Source: Paracoccaceae bacterium
GTDB lineage: Bacteria; Pseudomonadota; Alphaproteobacteria; Rhodobacterales; Rhodobacteraceae
Assembly (NCBI GenBank): GCA_030066905.1
Contig: JASJAR010000011.1
Location: 1-64,000 of the forward strand
Direction of reading: 5' to 3'
Length of the DNA: 64,000 nucleotides
The position numbers and the translations under genes are program-made. Under the pieces are notes generated by a model. It saw only the letters and a program-made list of their open reading frames with translations, was not told the DNA's origin and made no database searches. This document shows positions 24,503 to 33,117 of the stretch, piece by piece; position 1 is the first letter of the stretch, and each line of letters opens with the position of its first letter.

Positions 24503-25882
24503 ATGCGGCCGGACTTCGTGACACAATCTCTGCGGACCATCGCCCTGGCGCTCGGTCTCGTTGTTCCGGCCGTGCCGGCAGCGGCGGAAAGCCTCACCGA
24601 TGCCCTCGCATCGGCCTATCTCAACAGCGACCTTCTTGCCCAGCAGCAGGCGCTACTGCGCGTGGCGGACGAAGACGTGGCCGGTGCGGTGGCCGCGCTG
24701 CGCCCGATCGTGAACTACTCGGCCAGCGCCTCGGAGGTGACCCCGGAACCGCCGACGGGCTCTTTCTCGGGCAGCCTCGCGCTGTCGGTGGAGTTGCTGC
24801 TTTACGATTTCGGCGGTTCCCAGCTTGCCGTCGAACAGGTCAAGCAAACGGTTCTGGCCACCCGTGCCGCACTGGTGGAGGTGGAACAGCAGGTGCTCTT
24901 GCGCGCGGTCGCGGCCTTCGTGGGGGTTCGCCAGGCCGAGGCGCTGGTCGCCCTCAATGAGGCCAATGTCCGCCTCATCACCCAGGAACTCAGAGCCTCG
25001 CAGGACCGGTTCGAGGTGGGCGAAGTCACCCGGACCGACGTTTCGCTCGCCGAAGCGCAACTCGCCGCCGGCCGGGCCGGGCTTGCCGCCGAACAGGGCG
25101 CGCTCGTGCAGGCGCGCGAGGAGTATCGCGCCGCCGTGGGCCGGTTTCCGGGGGCGCTGACCGCCCCGCGCGGCACGCCGTCGATCCCTGCCACCCTCGA
25201 CGCTGCCAAGGCCATCGCTCGCGAACGCCATCCCGATATCACCGAGGCCCAGTTCAACGTCTCGGCCGCGGAAATCGGCGTGGCCCGGGCCGAAACGGCG
25301 CTTTATCCTTCGCTGCGCGGCACCGGCTCGGCGTCGATCGACCAGGACGGCGATTCCTCTGCCTCCATCGGCATCACGCTGTCGGGGCCGATCTACCAGG
25401 GCGGAGCCCTGGCCTCCTCGATCCGCCAGGTGGCGGCGCAACGCGACGCGACCCGGTCGGGGCTTTTGTCGACCGTGCTCGCCGTCGAGCAGAATGTCGG
25501 CAACGCCTGGGCGAACCTCGCAGTGGCCGTGGCGACGCTCGAAGCCAGGGACCGCGAGGTTGCCGCAGCGCAGCTCGCCCTCGAAGGCCTGCGCGAGGAA
25601 CTCCGGCTCGGGGCCCGCACGACCCTCGACGTGCTCGACCAGGAGCAGGAACTGCTCGATGCGCGGACCGCCCGGATCAACGCCGAGAACGACCGCGTTC
25701 TCGCCGTCTACTCGCTGCTCGATGCGATGGGGCTTTTGACCGTCGACAATCTCGGTCTGTCGGTGCCCGTTTTCGACCCCGAGGCCTATTACAACACGGT
25801 CAGGTCCGCGCCCACCGTGCGCGTCAGCCCCGAAGGCCAGCGCCTCGACCGTGTCCTGCGCGCCATCGGTCGCGAAGAGTAG
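24503..25882 (+). CDS. tolC: TolC-family outer-membrane efflux protein
   Basis: A 459-residue outer-membrane channel for type I secretion or RND efflux. It has a signal peptide (cleavage near AAA-ES, residue 28) followed by the twofold OEP repeat. Each half begins with a helix pair (SLTDALASAYLNSDLLAQQQ; IARERHPDITEAQFNVSAAE) and has long coiled-coil helices containing QAEALVALNEANVRLITQEL and EGLREELRLGARTTLDVLDQ. The strand motifs PIVNYSASASEV and LYPSLRGTGSASI mark the barrel. GGGAGG precedes the ATG by eight bases. Expected inner-membrane partners are not encoded next door, so it probably serves several pumps. Confidence 0.94.
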   Translation: MRPDFVTQSLRTIALALGLVVPAVPAAAESLTDALASAYLNSDLLAQQQALLRVADEDVAGAVAALRPIVNYSASASEVTPEPPTGSFSGSLALSVELLLYDFGGSQLAVEQVKQTVLATRAALVEVEQQVLLRAVAAFVGVRQAEALVALNEANVRLITQELRASQDRFEVGEVTRTDVSLAEAQLAAGRAGLAAEQGALVQAREEYRAAVGRFPGALTAPRGTPSIPATLDAAKAIARERHPDITEAQFNVSAAEIGVARAETALYPSLRGTGSASIDQDGDSSASIGITLSGPIYQGGALASSIRQVAAQRDATRSGLLSTVLAVEQNVGNAWANLAVAVATLEARDREVAAAQLALEGLREELRLGARTTLDVLDQEQELLDARTARINAENDRVLAVYSLLDAMGLLTVDNLGLSVPVFDPEAYYNTVRSAPTVRVSPEGQRLDRVLRAIGREE

Positions 25883-25955
25883 GTCTGAGAGCGGTTGTTT
25901 CCACGGCCGCCCGCCAGTAGCATTCTTAGAGGGGCGACAGAACGAGACTGCTGCT

Positions 25956-26675
25956 ATGGGCGACGACAAGTCCCGACAGGGCTATGACGATGTGCTGTCC
26001 TCAGTACGCCGGATTGTGGCGTCAGAGGCCGGAAATCAGGCCGAATCGGAAGCCGGAAAGCTGCTCCTGACACCGGCGTTGCGGGTCCCGGAAGCCGAGG
26101 CCGAGCCGGATCGACCCGCGCCCGAACCGCTGGCCGAACGGGAGTTCCCGACGCTTGAAGAGCGGATCGCCGATCTCGAGGCAGCCGTCGGCAGCGAACC
26201 GGCCGAATGGGAGCCCGACGGCAGCGAGGATCAGGCCCAGCACGCGCCCAATGCGGTCGTCCTGCCGTTGAACCGGGGGGTGCGTCGGGCGGAACCGGCG
26301 GACCGTTCGGCCGAGACCAATGACGAGGATCTGGTTTTCGCGGTTCCCGGCGAAACCGAAACCGCCGCGTCCGACCCGGCAACTGTGTCGGAGGAAGACG
26401 GCGGTCCGGCAGAGACCGACGACGAACCGGCACCGCCCGGCGCGCCGTCGGTTGCGACCTTCCGCCACCGCGATCAGCTTCCCGAACCGGCGCCGGACCA
26501 TCCGGCCGACGACGACGAACCGGCCCTCCTCGATGAGGCCGGACTTCGCGATCTCGTCGCCGAAATCGTTCGCGAGGAGCTCCAGGGCGGGCTCGGCGAG
26601 CGGATCACGCGGAATGTTCGGAAGCTGGTTCGCGCCGAGATTCAACGGGCTTTTGCCGCCCGCGACCTCGACTAG
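25956..26675 (+). CDS. PopZ-like (DUF2497) acidic protein
   Basis: A 239-residue protein with the layout of the alphaproteobacterial polar organiser PopZ. It has a short N-terminal helix (YDDVLSSVRRIVASEA), a long acidic Pro/Glu/Asp-rich disordered middle (about 45-190), and a C-terminal helical oligomerisation domain (AGLRDLVAEIVREELQGGLG and ERITRNVRKLVRAEIQRAFA). PopZ self-assembles at the cell pole and tethers the centromere; whether this relative does so is inferred. It follows the tolC-like gene by 73 bases, and this order is common in the family. Confidence 0.75.
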   Translation: MGDDKSRQGYDDVLSSVRRIVASEAGNQAESEAGKLLLTPALRVPEAEAEPDRPAPEPLAEREFPTLEERIADLEAAVGSEPAEWEPDGSEDQAQHAPNAVVLPLNRGVRRAEPADRSAETNDEDLVFAVPGETETAASDPATVSEEDGGPAETDDEPAPPGAPSVATFRHRDQLPEPAPDHPADDDEPALLDEAGLRDLVAEIVREELQGGLGERITRNVRKLVRAEIQRAFAARDLD

Positions 26676-26695
26676 CCACCCGGCGGGCTGGGGCG

Positions 26696-27265
26696 ATGAA
26701 CACCCCGGCCCATCTGATCTTCGGTGCCGCGGCCTTCGGTCGGCCGCATCTTCCCAGGACATTGCTCGCCGCCCTGGCCGGGTCCTTCGCGCCTGATCTG
26801 TCGCTCTACCTGATGACGGCGGTTTCGATCTGGGGCTTGGGCATCCCACCCGAGATTGTGTTCCGCGACCTCTACTACTCGGATGCCTGGCAACAGGTCT
26901 TCGCCGTCGACAATTCCTTCGTGCTCTGGGGCCTCGCCCTCGGTCTGGCCATCCGGTCGCGCTCGGCGCCGGCCGTTGCCTTCACAGGAGCCGCGTTTCT
27001 CCATCTCGCCTTCGACTTTCCGCTTCACACCCACGACGCCCGGATGCACTTCTGGCCGCTCACCGATTGGCGCTTCGAAAGCCCCGTCTCCTACTGGGAC
27101 GGCCGGGCCTATGCCCGTATCGTCGAAAGTCTCGTGCTGGTGGCCGTCCTGGCCCTTGCGGTGCTGATCTGGCGCCGTTTCCGGACCTGGGCGGCGCGGA
27201 TCGGAACGGCACTTTTGGTCTCGATGGAAGCCATGGCCTCGGGCATCTGGCGGATTTTCTTCTGA
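26696..27265 (+). CDS. YdjM-like (LexA-binding/metal-dependent hydrolase-type) membrane protein
   Basis: A 189-residue membrane protein starting MNTPAHLIFGAAAFGRP, with a GSFAPDLSLYLMT segment. A HLAFDFPLHTHDARMHFWPL motif carries Asp and several His residues in the pattern of the YdjM/DUF457 inner-membrane family, which is annotated as metal-dependent hydrolase. Four to five hydrophobic spans are seen. It starts 21 bases after the PopZ-like gene. Substrate unknown. Confidence 0.7.
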   Translation: MNTPAHLIFGAAAFGRPHLPRTLLAALAGSFAPDLSLYLMTAVSIWGLGIPPEIVFRDLYYSDAWQQVFAVDNSFVLWGLALGLAIRSRSAPAVAFTGAAFLHLAFDFPLHTHDARMHFWPLTDWRFESPVSYWDGRAYARIVESLVLVAVLALAVLIWRRFRTWAARIGTALLVSMEAMASGIWRIFF

Positions 27266-27281
27266 CGCTTGCGCCGCCCGA

Positions 27282-27310
27282 AACAAAAACGCGCCCCGAA
27301 GGACGCGCTT
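27282..27310 (-). terminator. Rho-independent terminator of the 27332-27661 gene
   Basis: On the minus strand AAGCGCGTCC-TTCG-GGGCGCGTTTTTG forms an eight-base-pair GC-rich stem with a stable UUCG-type loop and a run of five T. It begins 22 bases after the stop at 27332. It may also help terminate rightward transcription from 26696-27265. Confidence 0.8.
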
Positions 27311-27331
27311 TCGTCAACATCTCGCGTTGGC

Positions 27332-27661
27332 TCAGGCGGCTTCGGCCTGCTGTGCCAGCTCGGCAGCCTGACGACGCTCGCTTTCCTCGCGCGACAGGGC
27401 CACGGAGGTCCGCACACCCTTGCCCACGAATTCCATCATGCCCTTCACGACCCGTTCGTTCGGGTCGATCCCCGCACAGGTCAACACTTCACGGCCATCC
27501 CGCGACCGCGCCCAGCGGGCGATCTGCTCGGGGCCGTTACCATATTTCTTGTCGTCTGCGATGGCGTCGTCGAGCGCTGCAAGCACCACAGCGGCAAAGA
27601 GCTTCCGCGCGCGGTTGCCCTGCTCATGATTGAAAGCGGTGCCATCAACGAAATCGCTCAT
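27332..27661 (-). CDS. Conserved small cytoplasmic protein (DUF6280-like)
   Basis: A 109-residue protein beginning MSDFVDGTAFNHEQGNRARK followed by LFAAVVLAALDDAIADDKKY and a segment with CAGIDPNERVV. I recall this as a highly conserved Rhodobacteraceae protein catalogued as DUF6280; the function is unknown. It is helical and charged and has no membrane segment. It is monocistronic, with its own terminator, and diverges from efp across a 219-base gap. Confidence 0.7.
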   Translation of the reverse strand: MSDFVDGTAFNHEQGNRARKLFAAVVLAALDDAIADDKKYGNGPEQIARWARSRDGREVLTCAGIDPNERVVKGMMEFVGKGVRTSVALSREESERRQAAELAQQAEAA

Positions 27662-27809
27662 TCGTCGTCCTTTTTCTCTTTTTGACGTTTTGCTACGCGG
27701 CGTGTCGCACTTTGTGACAGGTTTTGTGCGATTCTGATCTGCTTATTGGTTATGCCTGCTATGCATCAGGCGCATATCACCTTGCTCGTTTTTCCCCCGA
27801 ATCCCTGTC

Positions 27810-27838
27810 TTGTCAGGAGTTGACCCGGTAGATATAGG
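27810..27838 (+). promoter_or_regulatory. Probable efp promoter
   Basis: TTGTCA (27810-27815) and TATAGG (27833-27838) are separated by exactly 17 bases. Transcription would start near 27845, giving a leader of about 36 bases before the efp ATG at 27881. Confidence 0.5.
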
Positions 27839-27880
27839 GTCTGTCAAGAATTCATCAACATCTCGAGACGGTAAACGCTG

Positions 27881-28444
27881 ATGGTCAAGATCAACGGGAA
27901 CGAAATCCGTCCCGGCAACGTGCTCGAGCACAATGACGGGCTCTGGGCGGCGGTGAAGGTCGATCACGTCAAGCCCGGCAAAGGCGGCGCGTTTGCCCAG
28001 GTGGAGCTTAAAAACCTCCGCACCGGCTCGAAACTGAACGAGCGTTTCCGGTCCGCCGACAAGGTCGAGCGCGTCCGTCTGGAGCAGAAGGATCAGCAGT
28101 TTCTCTACGAAAGCGACGGCATGCTCGTTTTCATGGATGCCGAGACCTACGAACAGATCGAACTGCCCGCCGACATCCTTGGCGACCGCCGTCCGTTCTT
28201 GCAAGACGGGATGACGATCCAGGTCGAGTTCTACGAAAGCGAGGCGCTCAACGCGACATTGCCTCAGAAGGTGACCTGCACGGTGGCCGAGACCGAGCCG
28301 GTCGTGAAGGGTCAGACGGCGGCCAACAGCTTCAAACCGGCGGTTCTCGACAACGGGGTCCGGATTACGATCCCGCCCTTTGTCGGCGAGGGCGAGGCGG
28401 TGGTCGTCAACACCGAAACCATGGAATACGCCGAACGGGCCTGA
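27881..28444 (+). CDS. efp: Elongation factor P
   Basis: A 187-residue translation factor that binds between the P and E sites and relieves ribosome stalling at polyproline stretches. All three beta-barrel domains are present. The tip loop of domain I is [12 protein letters not shown] with Lys34, the residue that EpmA/EpmB-type systems beta-lysylate. The C-terminal EF-P signature [20 protein letters not shown] is intact. The length is normal. It converges with ygfZ, with 90 bases between the stops and no strong terminator visible. Confidence 0.98.
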   Translation: MVKINGNEIRPGNVLEHNDGLWAAVKVDHVKPGKGGAFAQVELKNLRTGSKLNERFRSADKVERVRLEQKDQQFLYESDGMLVFMDAETYEQIELPADILGDRRPFLQDGMTIQVEFYESEALNATLPQKVTCTVAETEPVVKGQTAANSFKPAVLDNGVRITIPPFVGEGEAVVVNTETMEYAERA

Positions 28445-28533
28445 GTGCCTCCCGCGGAGCGGCGTACTTTCGCTACCGGCACTCCCCGGTCAAGCCCGGC
28501 GCGCTTTGCAACCGCCGCGCCGGCCGGCACTGG

Positions 28534-29283
28534 TCAGATCCGCCGCAGCTTCGCCTCGCCTGCCGCCATCTCGCCGCCGGCCCGGTCGAAACGCAGATAG
28601 GCGATGGCTTCGTCCCCGGCCCGGGTATGGAGCACCCCGGCCGCTTTGCCGTCCGCCGTGATCTCGTCGCCGGCGCCCGCCTTCCCCGACACCGCCACCC
28701 GCGCAAGCCCCTTCTTGAGCTCGGTCTTGTGCTTCATCCGTGCCGTCACCTCCTGCCCGACATAGCAGCCCTTGCGGAAGTCGACGCCGGCCAGACGCTC
28801 AAAGCCCGCTTCTAGGATGTAGGTGTCGCCCGGAATGAGCTCGATGCCGGTTTCGGGGATGAGATGGGCCACGCGGATGCTGTCCCAGTCAGCGATCTCG
28901 CCGCTGCCCGGCGCCCCATAAAACCGCCAGCCGAGGGCCGGATGGCGGGGGTCGGCGAAGGCACCGTGGGGCGGGGCACCGAGGCCGCGGCTCACCGTGA
29001 TGTCGGTCGGGTCGAGGGAGACCTTGGCACGTAGCTTGTACATCGAAAGCCGCCGAATGAGGTCACCGGCAATCGAGGCCTTCACGTCGATGAGAATGCC
29101 GTCGCGATCAGGCGCAAGAAAGAAGTCCGCAAGGTACTTCCCCTGCGGCGTCAGCAGCGCGGTGTAGACGAGCCCCGAGGCGAGCCCGGCCACGTCGCTT
29201 GTGACGAGATTCTGAAGAAACTCCTCCCGGTCCGCTCCAGTCACCCTGATGACCTTGCGGTCGCGCGCCGTCTCACCCGTCAT
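28534..29283 (-). CDS. ygfZ: Folate-binding YgfZ/CAF17-like protein
   Basis: A 249-residue protein of the GcvT-like family that binds folate and supports Fe-S cluster assembly or repair. The diagnostic KGCYVGQEVTARMKHK motif with its conserved Cys is present. N-terminal segments IRVTGADREEFLQNLVTSDV and ALLTPQGKYLADFF are typical. The ATG at 29283 has AAGGGAC upstream and is preferred over the GTG at 29298. It diverges from the glycosyltransferase gene at 29344. Confidence 0.93.
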   Translation of the reverse strand: MTGETARDRKVIRVTGADREEFLQNLVTSDVAGLASGLVYTALLTPQGKYLADFFLAPDRDGILIDVKASIAGDLIRRLSMYKLRAKVSLDPTDITVSRGLGAPPHGAFADPRHPALGWRFYGAPGSGEIADWDSIRVAHLIPETGIELIPGDTYILEAGFERLAGVDFRKGCYVGQEVTARMKHKTELKKGLARVAVSGKAGAGDEITADGKAAGVLHTRAGDEAIAYLRFDRAGGEMAAGEAKLRRI

Positions 29284-29343
29284 CGCTGTCCCTTTCACAC
29301 CCTTCGGCCTATATAGGCGCGGCCCCCCGGAGGAGAGAAGACC

Positions 29344-30033
29344 TTGCCCGCGCCGCTTTCCGTTATCGTGCCGACCCTCAACGCCGCGGCCGGTCTGCCG
29401 GGAATGGCGGCCGCGCTCGGCGAAGGGCTCGATGCCGGGCTCATCGCGGAACTTGTCATCGCCGATGGCGGCTCGACCGACGGCACCCGCGCCATGGCCG
29501 ATGCGCTCGGCGCAAGGTTCGTCGACGGGGCAGCCTCAAGGGGCGGTCAACTGGCCAGCGGTGTCGCGGCCTCCCGGGCGCCCTGGCTCCTTTTGCTCCA
29601 CGCCGACACCGAACTCGCCCCCGGATGGGCCGCCGCGGCGCGCGGGCACATCGAGGATTTTCCCGATCGGGCGGGGTATTTTGCCCTCGCCTTCCGGGCG
29701 GCGGGGTTCGCGCCGCGCATCGTCGAGACCTGGGGCAACCTTCGCGCCCGACTGGCCGGGCTGCCCTATGGCGACCAGGGCCTCCTGGTCTCCAGGGCGC
29801 TCCTCGACGCCGTCGGCGGGGTGCCTCAAATGCCGCTGATGGAAGACGTCGCACTCGCCCGCGCTCTCAAGGGGCGGCTGCGGGCGCTGCCGGGAACCGC
29901 GCGCACCTCCGCGGTGCGCTACGAGCGCGAGGGGTGGGTGCGGCGGAGTTTCGCGAACGCGGCCACCATGGCCGGCTACCTCGCCGGCGTCCCGCCGGAG
30001 CGGCTGGCCAGGCGGTACCGCTCGGGCGATTGA
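29344..30033 (+). CDS. Family 2 glycosyltransferase (TIGR04283-like)
   Basis: A 229-residue GT2 enzyme of the short soluble type: LSVIVPTLNAAAGLPGM at the N-terminus, IADGGSTDGT, LLLLHADTELAPGW (DXD-like HAD), and the sub-family motif GLPYGDQGLLVSRALLDAVG followed by PLMEDVALARALK. Family members occur beside phosphoglycolipid or sulfur-carrier genes; the acceptor is unknown. Translation starts at TTG 29344 preceded by GGAGGAG, since no ATG keeps the first strand. Confidence 0.87.
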   Translation: MPAPLSVIVPTLNAAAGLPGMAAALGEGLDAGLIAELVIADGGSTDGTRAMADALGARFVDGAASRGGQLASGVAASRAPWLLLLHADTELAPGWAAAARGHIEDFPDRAGYFALAFRAAGFAPRIVETWGNLRARLAGLPYGDQGLLVSRALLDAVGGVPQMPLMEDVALARALKGRLRALPGTARTSAVRYEREGWVRRSFANAATMAGYLAGVPPERLARRYRSGD

Positions 30034-30086
30034 CCTCGACTGCGCGCGGTCCTACCTCGTCCCGGAACCTCGAACGGAAGATCCCG

Positions 30087-31289
30087 ATGTCCCTCTCGAA
30101 CGGTCGTGAATACCTGGCGATCCCCGGCCCGTCGGTGATGCCCGACGCGGTTCTGAGGGCGATGCACCGTGCGGCGCCGAATATCTATACCGGGCAGCTT
30201 TGGGAGATGGTGCCCGGGATCGTGCGCGACCTGAAGGCCGTGGCCCGGACCGAGCACCAGGTGGCGATGTATATCGGGAACGGCCACGCCGCCTGGGAGG
30301 CTGCGCTGGCCAATGTCCTGTCGCGCGGCGACAAGGTGCTCACGCTTGCGACGGGCCGGTTCGGGAAAGGCTGGGGCGAATGCGCCGCGCGGCTCGGCGC
30401 CGAGGTGGAGGTGCTCGATTTCGGCCTGCGCGCCCCGACCGATCCGGCGCGGCTTGCCGAGCGTCTCGCCGCCGATCCGGACCATGCGATCAAGGCGGTT
30501 CTCTTCACCCATGTCGATACCGCGACGTCGGCCCTCTCGGACACCGCCGCGATCCGCGCCGCCCTCGACGCCGCCGGACATCCCGCCCTGCTGATGGTCG
30601 ATTGCATCGCCTCGCTCGCCTGCGACCGGTTCGAGATGGACGCTTGGGGGGCGGATGTGACGGTGGCAGGCTGCCAGAAGGGGCTGATGACGCCGCCGGG
30701 GATGGCGTTTGTCTACTTTAATACCCGCGCCGACGCCGCGCGTGACCGCGCCGATTGCGTCACCGGCTACTGGGACTGGCGGCCCCGGGTCGATGCGGCG
30801 GAGATGTATCTCTACTTCTTCGGCACCGCTCCGACGCATCATCTCTACGGGCTGCGGGCTGCGCTCGACATGATTGCCGAGGAAGGCCTCGAAGCGATCT
30901 GGGCCCGGCACGACGCGCTGGCCCGCGCCATCTGGGCCGCAATCGAGGCATGGGGGGCGGCGGGGCCGCTGGAGTTCAACATCGAGGACGAAGGGGCGCG
31001 GAGCCGGGCGGTGACGACGCTCAGAATTCCCAAACCCCATGCCCAGAAGATCAGGGGCTGGGTGGAAGACCATACCGGACTGACCCTGGGGCTCGGGATT
31101 GGCATGGAGGAGCCCGGCAGCCCCAGCGCGATGGGCTATTTCCGGATCGGGCATATGGGTCATCTCAATGCGCAGATGGTCCTCGGTGCGCTGGGCTCGG
31201 TGGAGGCCGCCCTGACCGGGCTCGGCATTCCCCACGGGCGAGGGGCGCTGGATGCCGCGGCTGAGGCGATCGCCGGGGCCGCGGGGTAG
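30087..31289 (+). CDS. Class V aminotransferase (alanine/serine-glyoxylate type)
   Basis: A 400-residue PLP enzyme of the AGXT/SgaA family. Signatures are YLAIPGPSVMPDAVLRAM near the N-terminus, GNGHAAWEAALANVL, VDCIASLACD with the PLP-contacting Asp, and the Schiff-base Lys198 in VAGCQKGLMTPPG. It ends with the typical RIGHMGHLN segment. Likely reaction: transfer of the amino group of Ser, Ala or Asp to glyoxylate. It starts 53 bases after the glycosyltransferase gene with GGAAG before the ATG. Substrate preference cannot be told by eye. Confidence 0.9.
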   Translation: MSLSNGREYLAIPGPSVMPDAVLRAMHRAAPNIYTGQLWEMVPGIVRDLKAVARTEHQVAMYIGNGHAAWEAALANVLSRGDKVLTLATGRFGKGWGECAARLGAEVEVLDFGLRAPTDPARLAERLAADPDHAIKAVLFTHVDTATSALSDTAAIRAALDAAGHPALLMVDCIASLACDRFEMDAWGADVTVAGCQKGLMTPPGMAFVYFNTRADAARDRADCVTGYWDWRPRVDAAEMYLYFFGTAPTHHLYGLRAALDMIAEEGLEAIWARHDALARAIWAAIEAWGAAGPLEFNIEDEGARSRAVTTLRIPKPHAQKIRGWVEDHTGLTLGLGIGMEEPGSPSAMGYFRIGHMGHLNAQMVLGALGSVEAALTGLGIPHGRGALDAAAEAIAGAAG

Positions 31290-31347
31290 GGGGCGCCCGT
31301 CCTGTGCTGCCGACGAGGGCACGACGGTCGGACCTCGACAGAACTCC

Positions 31348-31424
31348 CCCGTCCCGGGCCTGACCCGGGACCTCGATTGACAGAGCACTCCAGCGGATCG
31401 GGGCCCCGGATCGCGTCCGGGGCG
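31348..31424 (+). repeat. Double-hairpin intergenic repeat, copy 1
   Basis: The left arm CCCGGGCCTGACCCGGGA and right arm CCCCGGATCGCGTCCGGGG each form a hairpin, joined by CCTCGATTGACAGAGCACTC and CAGCGGATCGGGG. It is one of seven full or partial copies in the window. It lies in the gap between the aminotransferase gene and the small membrane-protein genes. Confidence 0.85.
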
Positions 31425-31538
31425 CGGGACAATAGTAAGTGTCGGTGAAAGGCCGACATCGCCCCCCGCCGCCTTGACCGTTGCCCATCCTGCACCGGCC
31501 CGACCTCATAGCAGAGCGGACCGCGCGATGAGCAGTGG

Positions 31539-31700
31539 CTACCGGCCCCTGCGACGGAAATCCTTGGTAATCAGCCGGTCCGCAATGGCGCCCGTCAAAG
31601 CCGCGCCGAGAAGGCCCCACACCACCCAGATGCCGAAGAGCGCCATGAAAACCAGCACACCGAAGGACCAAAGGAAGGCGTTCGTGTAATTCTCGACCAC
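31539..31700 (-). CDS. 53-residue membrane protein
   Basis: Reading the minus strand gives a start MVENYTNAFLWSFGVLVFMA and a hydrophobic run through WVVWGLLGAALTGAIADRLI, followed by the basic end TKDFRRRGR. This is one long or two short membrane spans. The GTG at 31700 has a perfect AGGAG seven bases upstream; an in-frame ATG at 31715 would swallow that site. It is 58 bases downstream of the 31759-31953 gene and probably in the valS operon. Function unknown. Confidence 0.6.
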   Translation of the reverse strand: MVENYTNAFLWSFGVLVFMALFGIWVVWGLLGAALTGAIADRLITKDFRRRGR

Positions 31701-31758
31701 GTCTTCACTCCTCATACCGCCCCCGGAGAATGATAACGTGCCCGCCGGCTATGGCCAG

Positions 31759-31953
31759 TCACGATCTGTCGCGCTGGCGAATATCCACCGCCCGGGCCTG
31801 CCGCATCTTGCGGAGCCTCAAGGCGAGCGCGAGCGCGAGCTCGAGGCTCGCTGCGAGCACAATGACGGCGAGAAGCCCCGCATGGACCCAGATCAGCACG
31901 AGCCCCCAGAAAAGGGCGAGCATCGCTACGATGGTGGCGCCAGATATCGGCAT
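31759..31953 (-). CDS. 64-residue membrane protein
   Basis: A small protein with two hydrophobic spans (ATIVAMLALFWGLVLIWVHA, LLAVIVLAASLELALALALR) and a basic C-terminus (LRKMRQARAVDIRQRDRS). GGAG lies seven bases before the ATG at 31953. It sits 43 bases after the end of the aminotransferase-like gene in the same direction. No family is recognised. Confidence 0.6.
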   Translation of the reverse strand: MPISGATIVAMLALFWGLVLIWVHAGLLAVIVLAASLELALALALRLRKMRQARAVDIRQRDRS

Positions 31954-31996
31954 GGGGCGGCTCCGGTCGATTGGAGGGGACCATGCGCCAGTTCGG

Positions 31997-33113
31997 TTAA
32001 CGAAGGGTTTCCTCGGCGTCATCGAGGGCGGCGGGCAGGGTTTCGGCGAAAAGATCGAGGTCGTCGACCGTGCCCGCCCCGATGCGGATCGCCCGGTTCC
32101 CTGGCGGTGCGAAGGGCATCCGCACGAAGATGCCGCGGGACACGAGCGCATCGCGCAGGGCCGTCGCAAAACCCGCGTCCCTGCCGCAATCGACGGTGAC
32201 GAAATTGGGTGGCCGAGGGCTGGGCGGCGAGCCCGTTGGCGGAGGCGATTTCGGCGATCCGGTCGCGCGCGGCGGCGGTGGAGACGACAACGCCATCGAG
32301 CCAGCTTTGGTCCCCGAGCGCCGCCACGGCGCCGGCCAGAGCGGCGCGGTTCATGCCGAAATGGTTCCGCACCTTGTCGAAGCCCGCGACGATTTCGGGG
32401 TGTCCGTTGGCATAGCCGACCCGGGCGCCGGCCATCCCGTAAGCCTTTGAAAAGGTGCGTAATCTAAGAAGGCGCCGGTCTTCTGCGTCGAGCGGCGGCA
32501 GGGTGCCGGGTGGCGCGAACTCACCATAGGCCTCGTCGAGTACCATCAGGCAATGGTCGGGAAGGGCGTCTAGGGCGGTCATGATCTCGCCCGCCTCGTG
32601 CCAGCCGCCCATCGGATTGTCGGGATTGGCGAGGTAGAGAAGCTTCGCCCGGTCGGATTGGGCCCGGCCAACCAGCCCGTCGAGGTCGGTACGGTCGTTC
32701 CGGTAAGGCACCTCCGCCAGCCGCCCGCCGTAGCCCGCCACATGGTAGTTCAGCGTCGGATAGGTCCCCTGGGTCGTGACCACCGTCTCGCCGGGGGCCA
32801 CGAAAAGCCGCACCGTCAGCCCGAGAAGCGTGTCGATGCCGGCATCGATGGCGATGCTCTCGGGCGGGATGCGGTGATGGGCGGCGAGGGCGGTGCGGAG
32901 GTCATGGGCCTCGGGATCGGCGTATTTCCAGACCTCGCCGGCCGCAGCCATCATCGCCCGCACCGCGTCCGGAGAGGGGCCGAAGACGCTCTCGTTGGCC
33001 CCGATCCGGGCGGCGAAGGGGCGGCCCATGGCGCGCTCGGCCGCTTCGGGGCCGACGAAGGGCACGGTCGCCGGCAGCCGGGCGGCAAGGGGCGTGAACC
33101 GGTCGTCGCTCAA
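31997..33113 (-). pseudogene. hisC: Histidinol-phosphate-aminotransferase-like gene with +1 frameshift
   Basis: A fold-type I PLP aminotransferase. IGANESVFGPSP, the PLP-binding AGIDTLLG, NPDNPMGG, DEAYGEF and Schiff-base Lys223 in RTFSKAYGMAGARVGYA are all present. After residue 302 the frame is broken. An extra G in the plus-strand run at 32207-32209 changes the expected SATNFVTVDCG to SATQFRHR. The correct C-terminus (FATALRDALVSRGIFVRMP to GNRAIRIGAGTVDDL) resumes in the next frame and ends at 31997. Without the extra base the protein would have about 370 residues, normal for HisC. Start is the ATG at 33113, four bases after the valS stop. Either a recent inactivation or a sequencing or assembly error in a homopolymer. 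Confidence 0.85.
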
Positions 33114-33117
33114 CGGG

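Noticed and set aside
31348..31424. Possible CRISPR-like repeats
   Set aside because: The repeats are widely dispersed single copies rather than regularly spaced with unique spacers, and no cas gene is visible.
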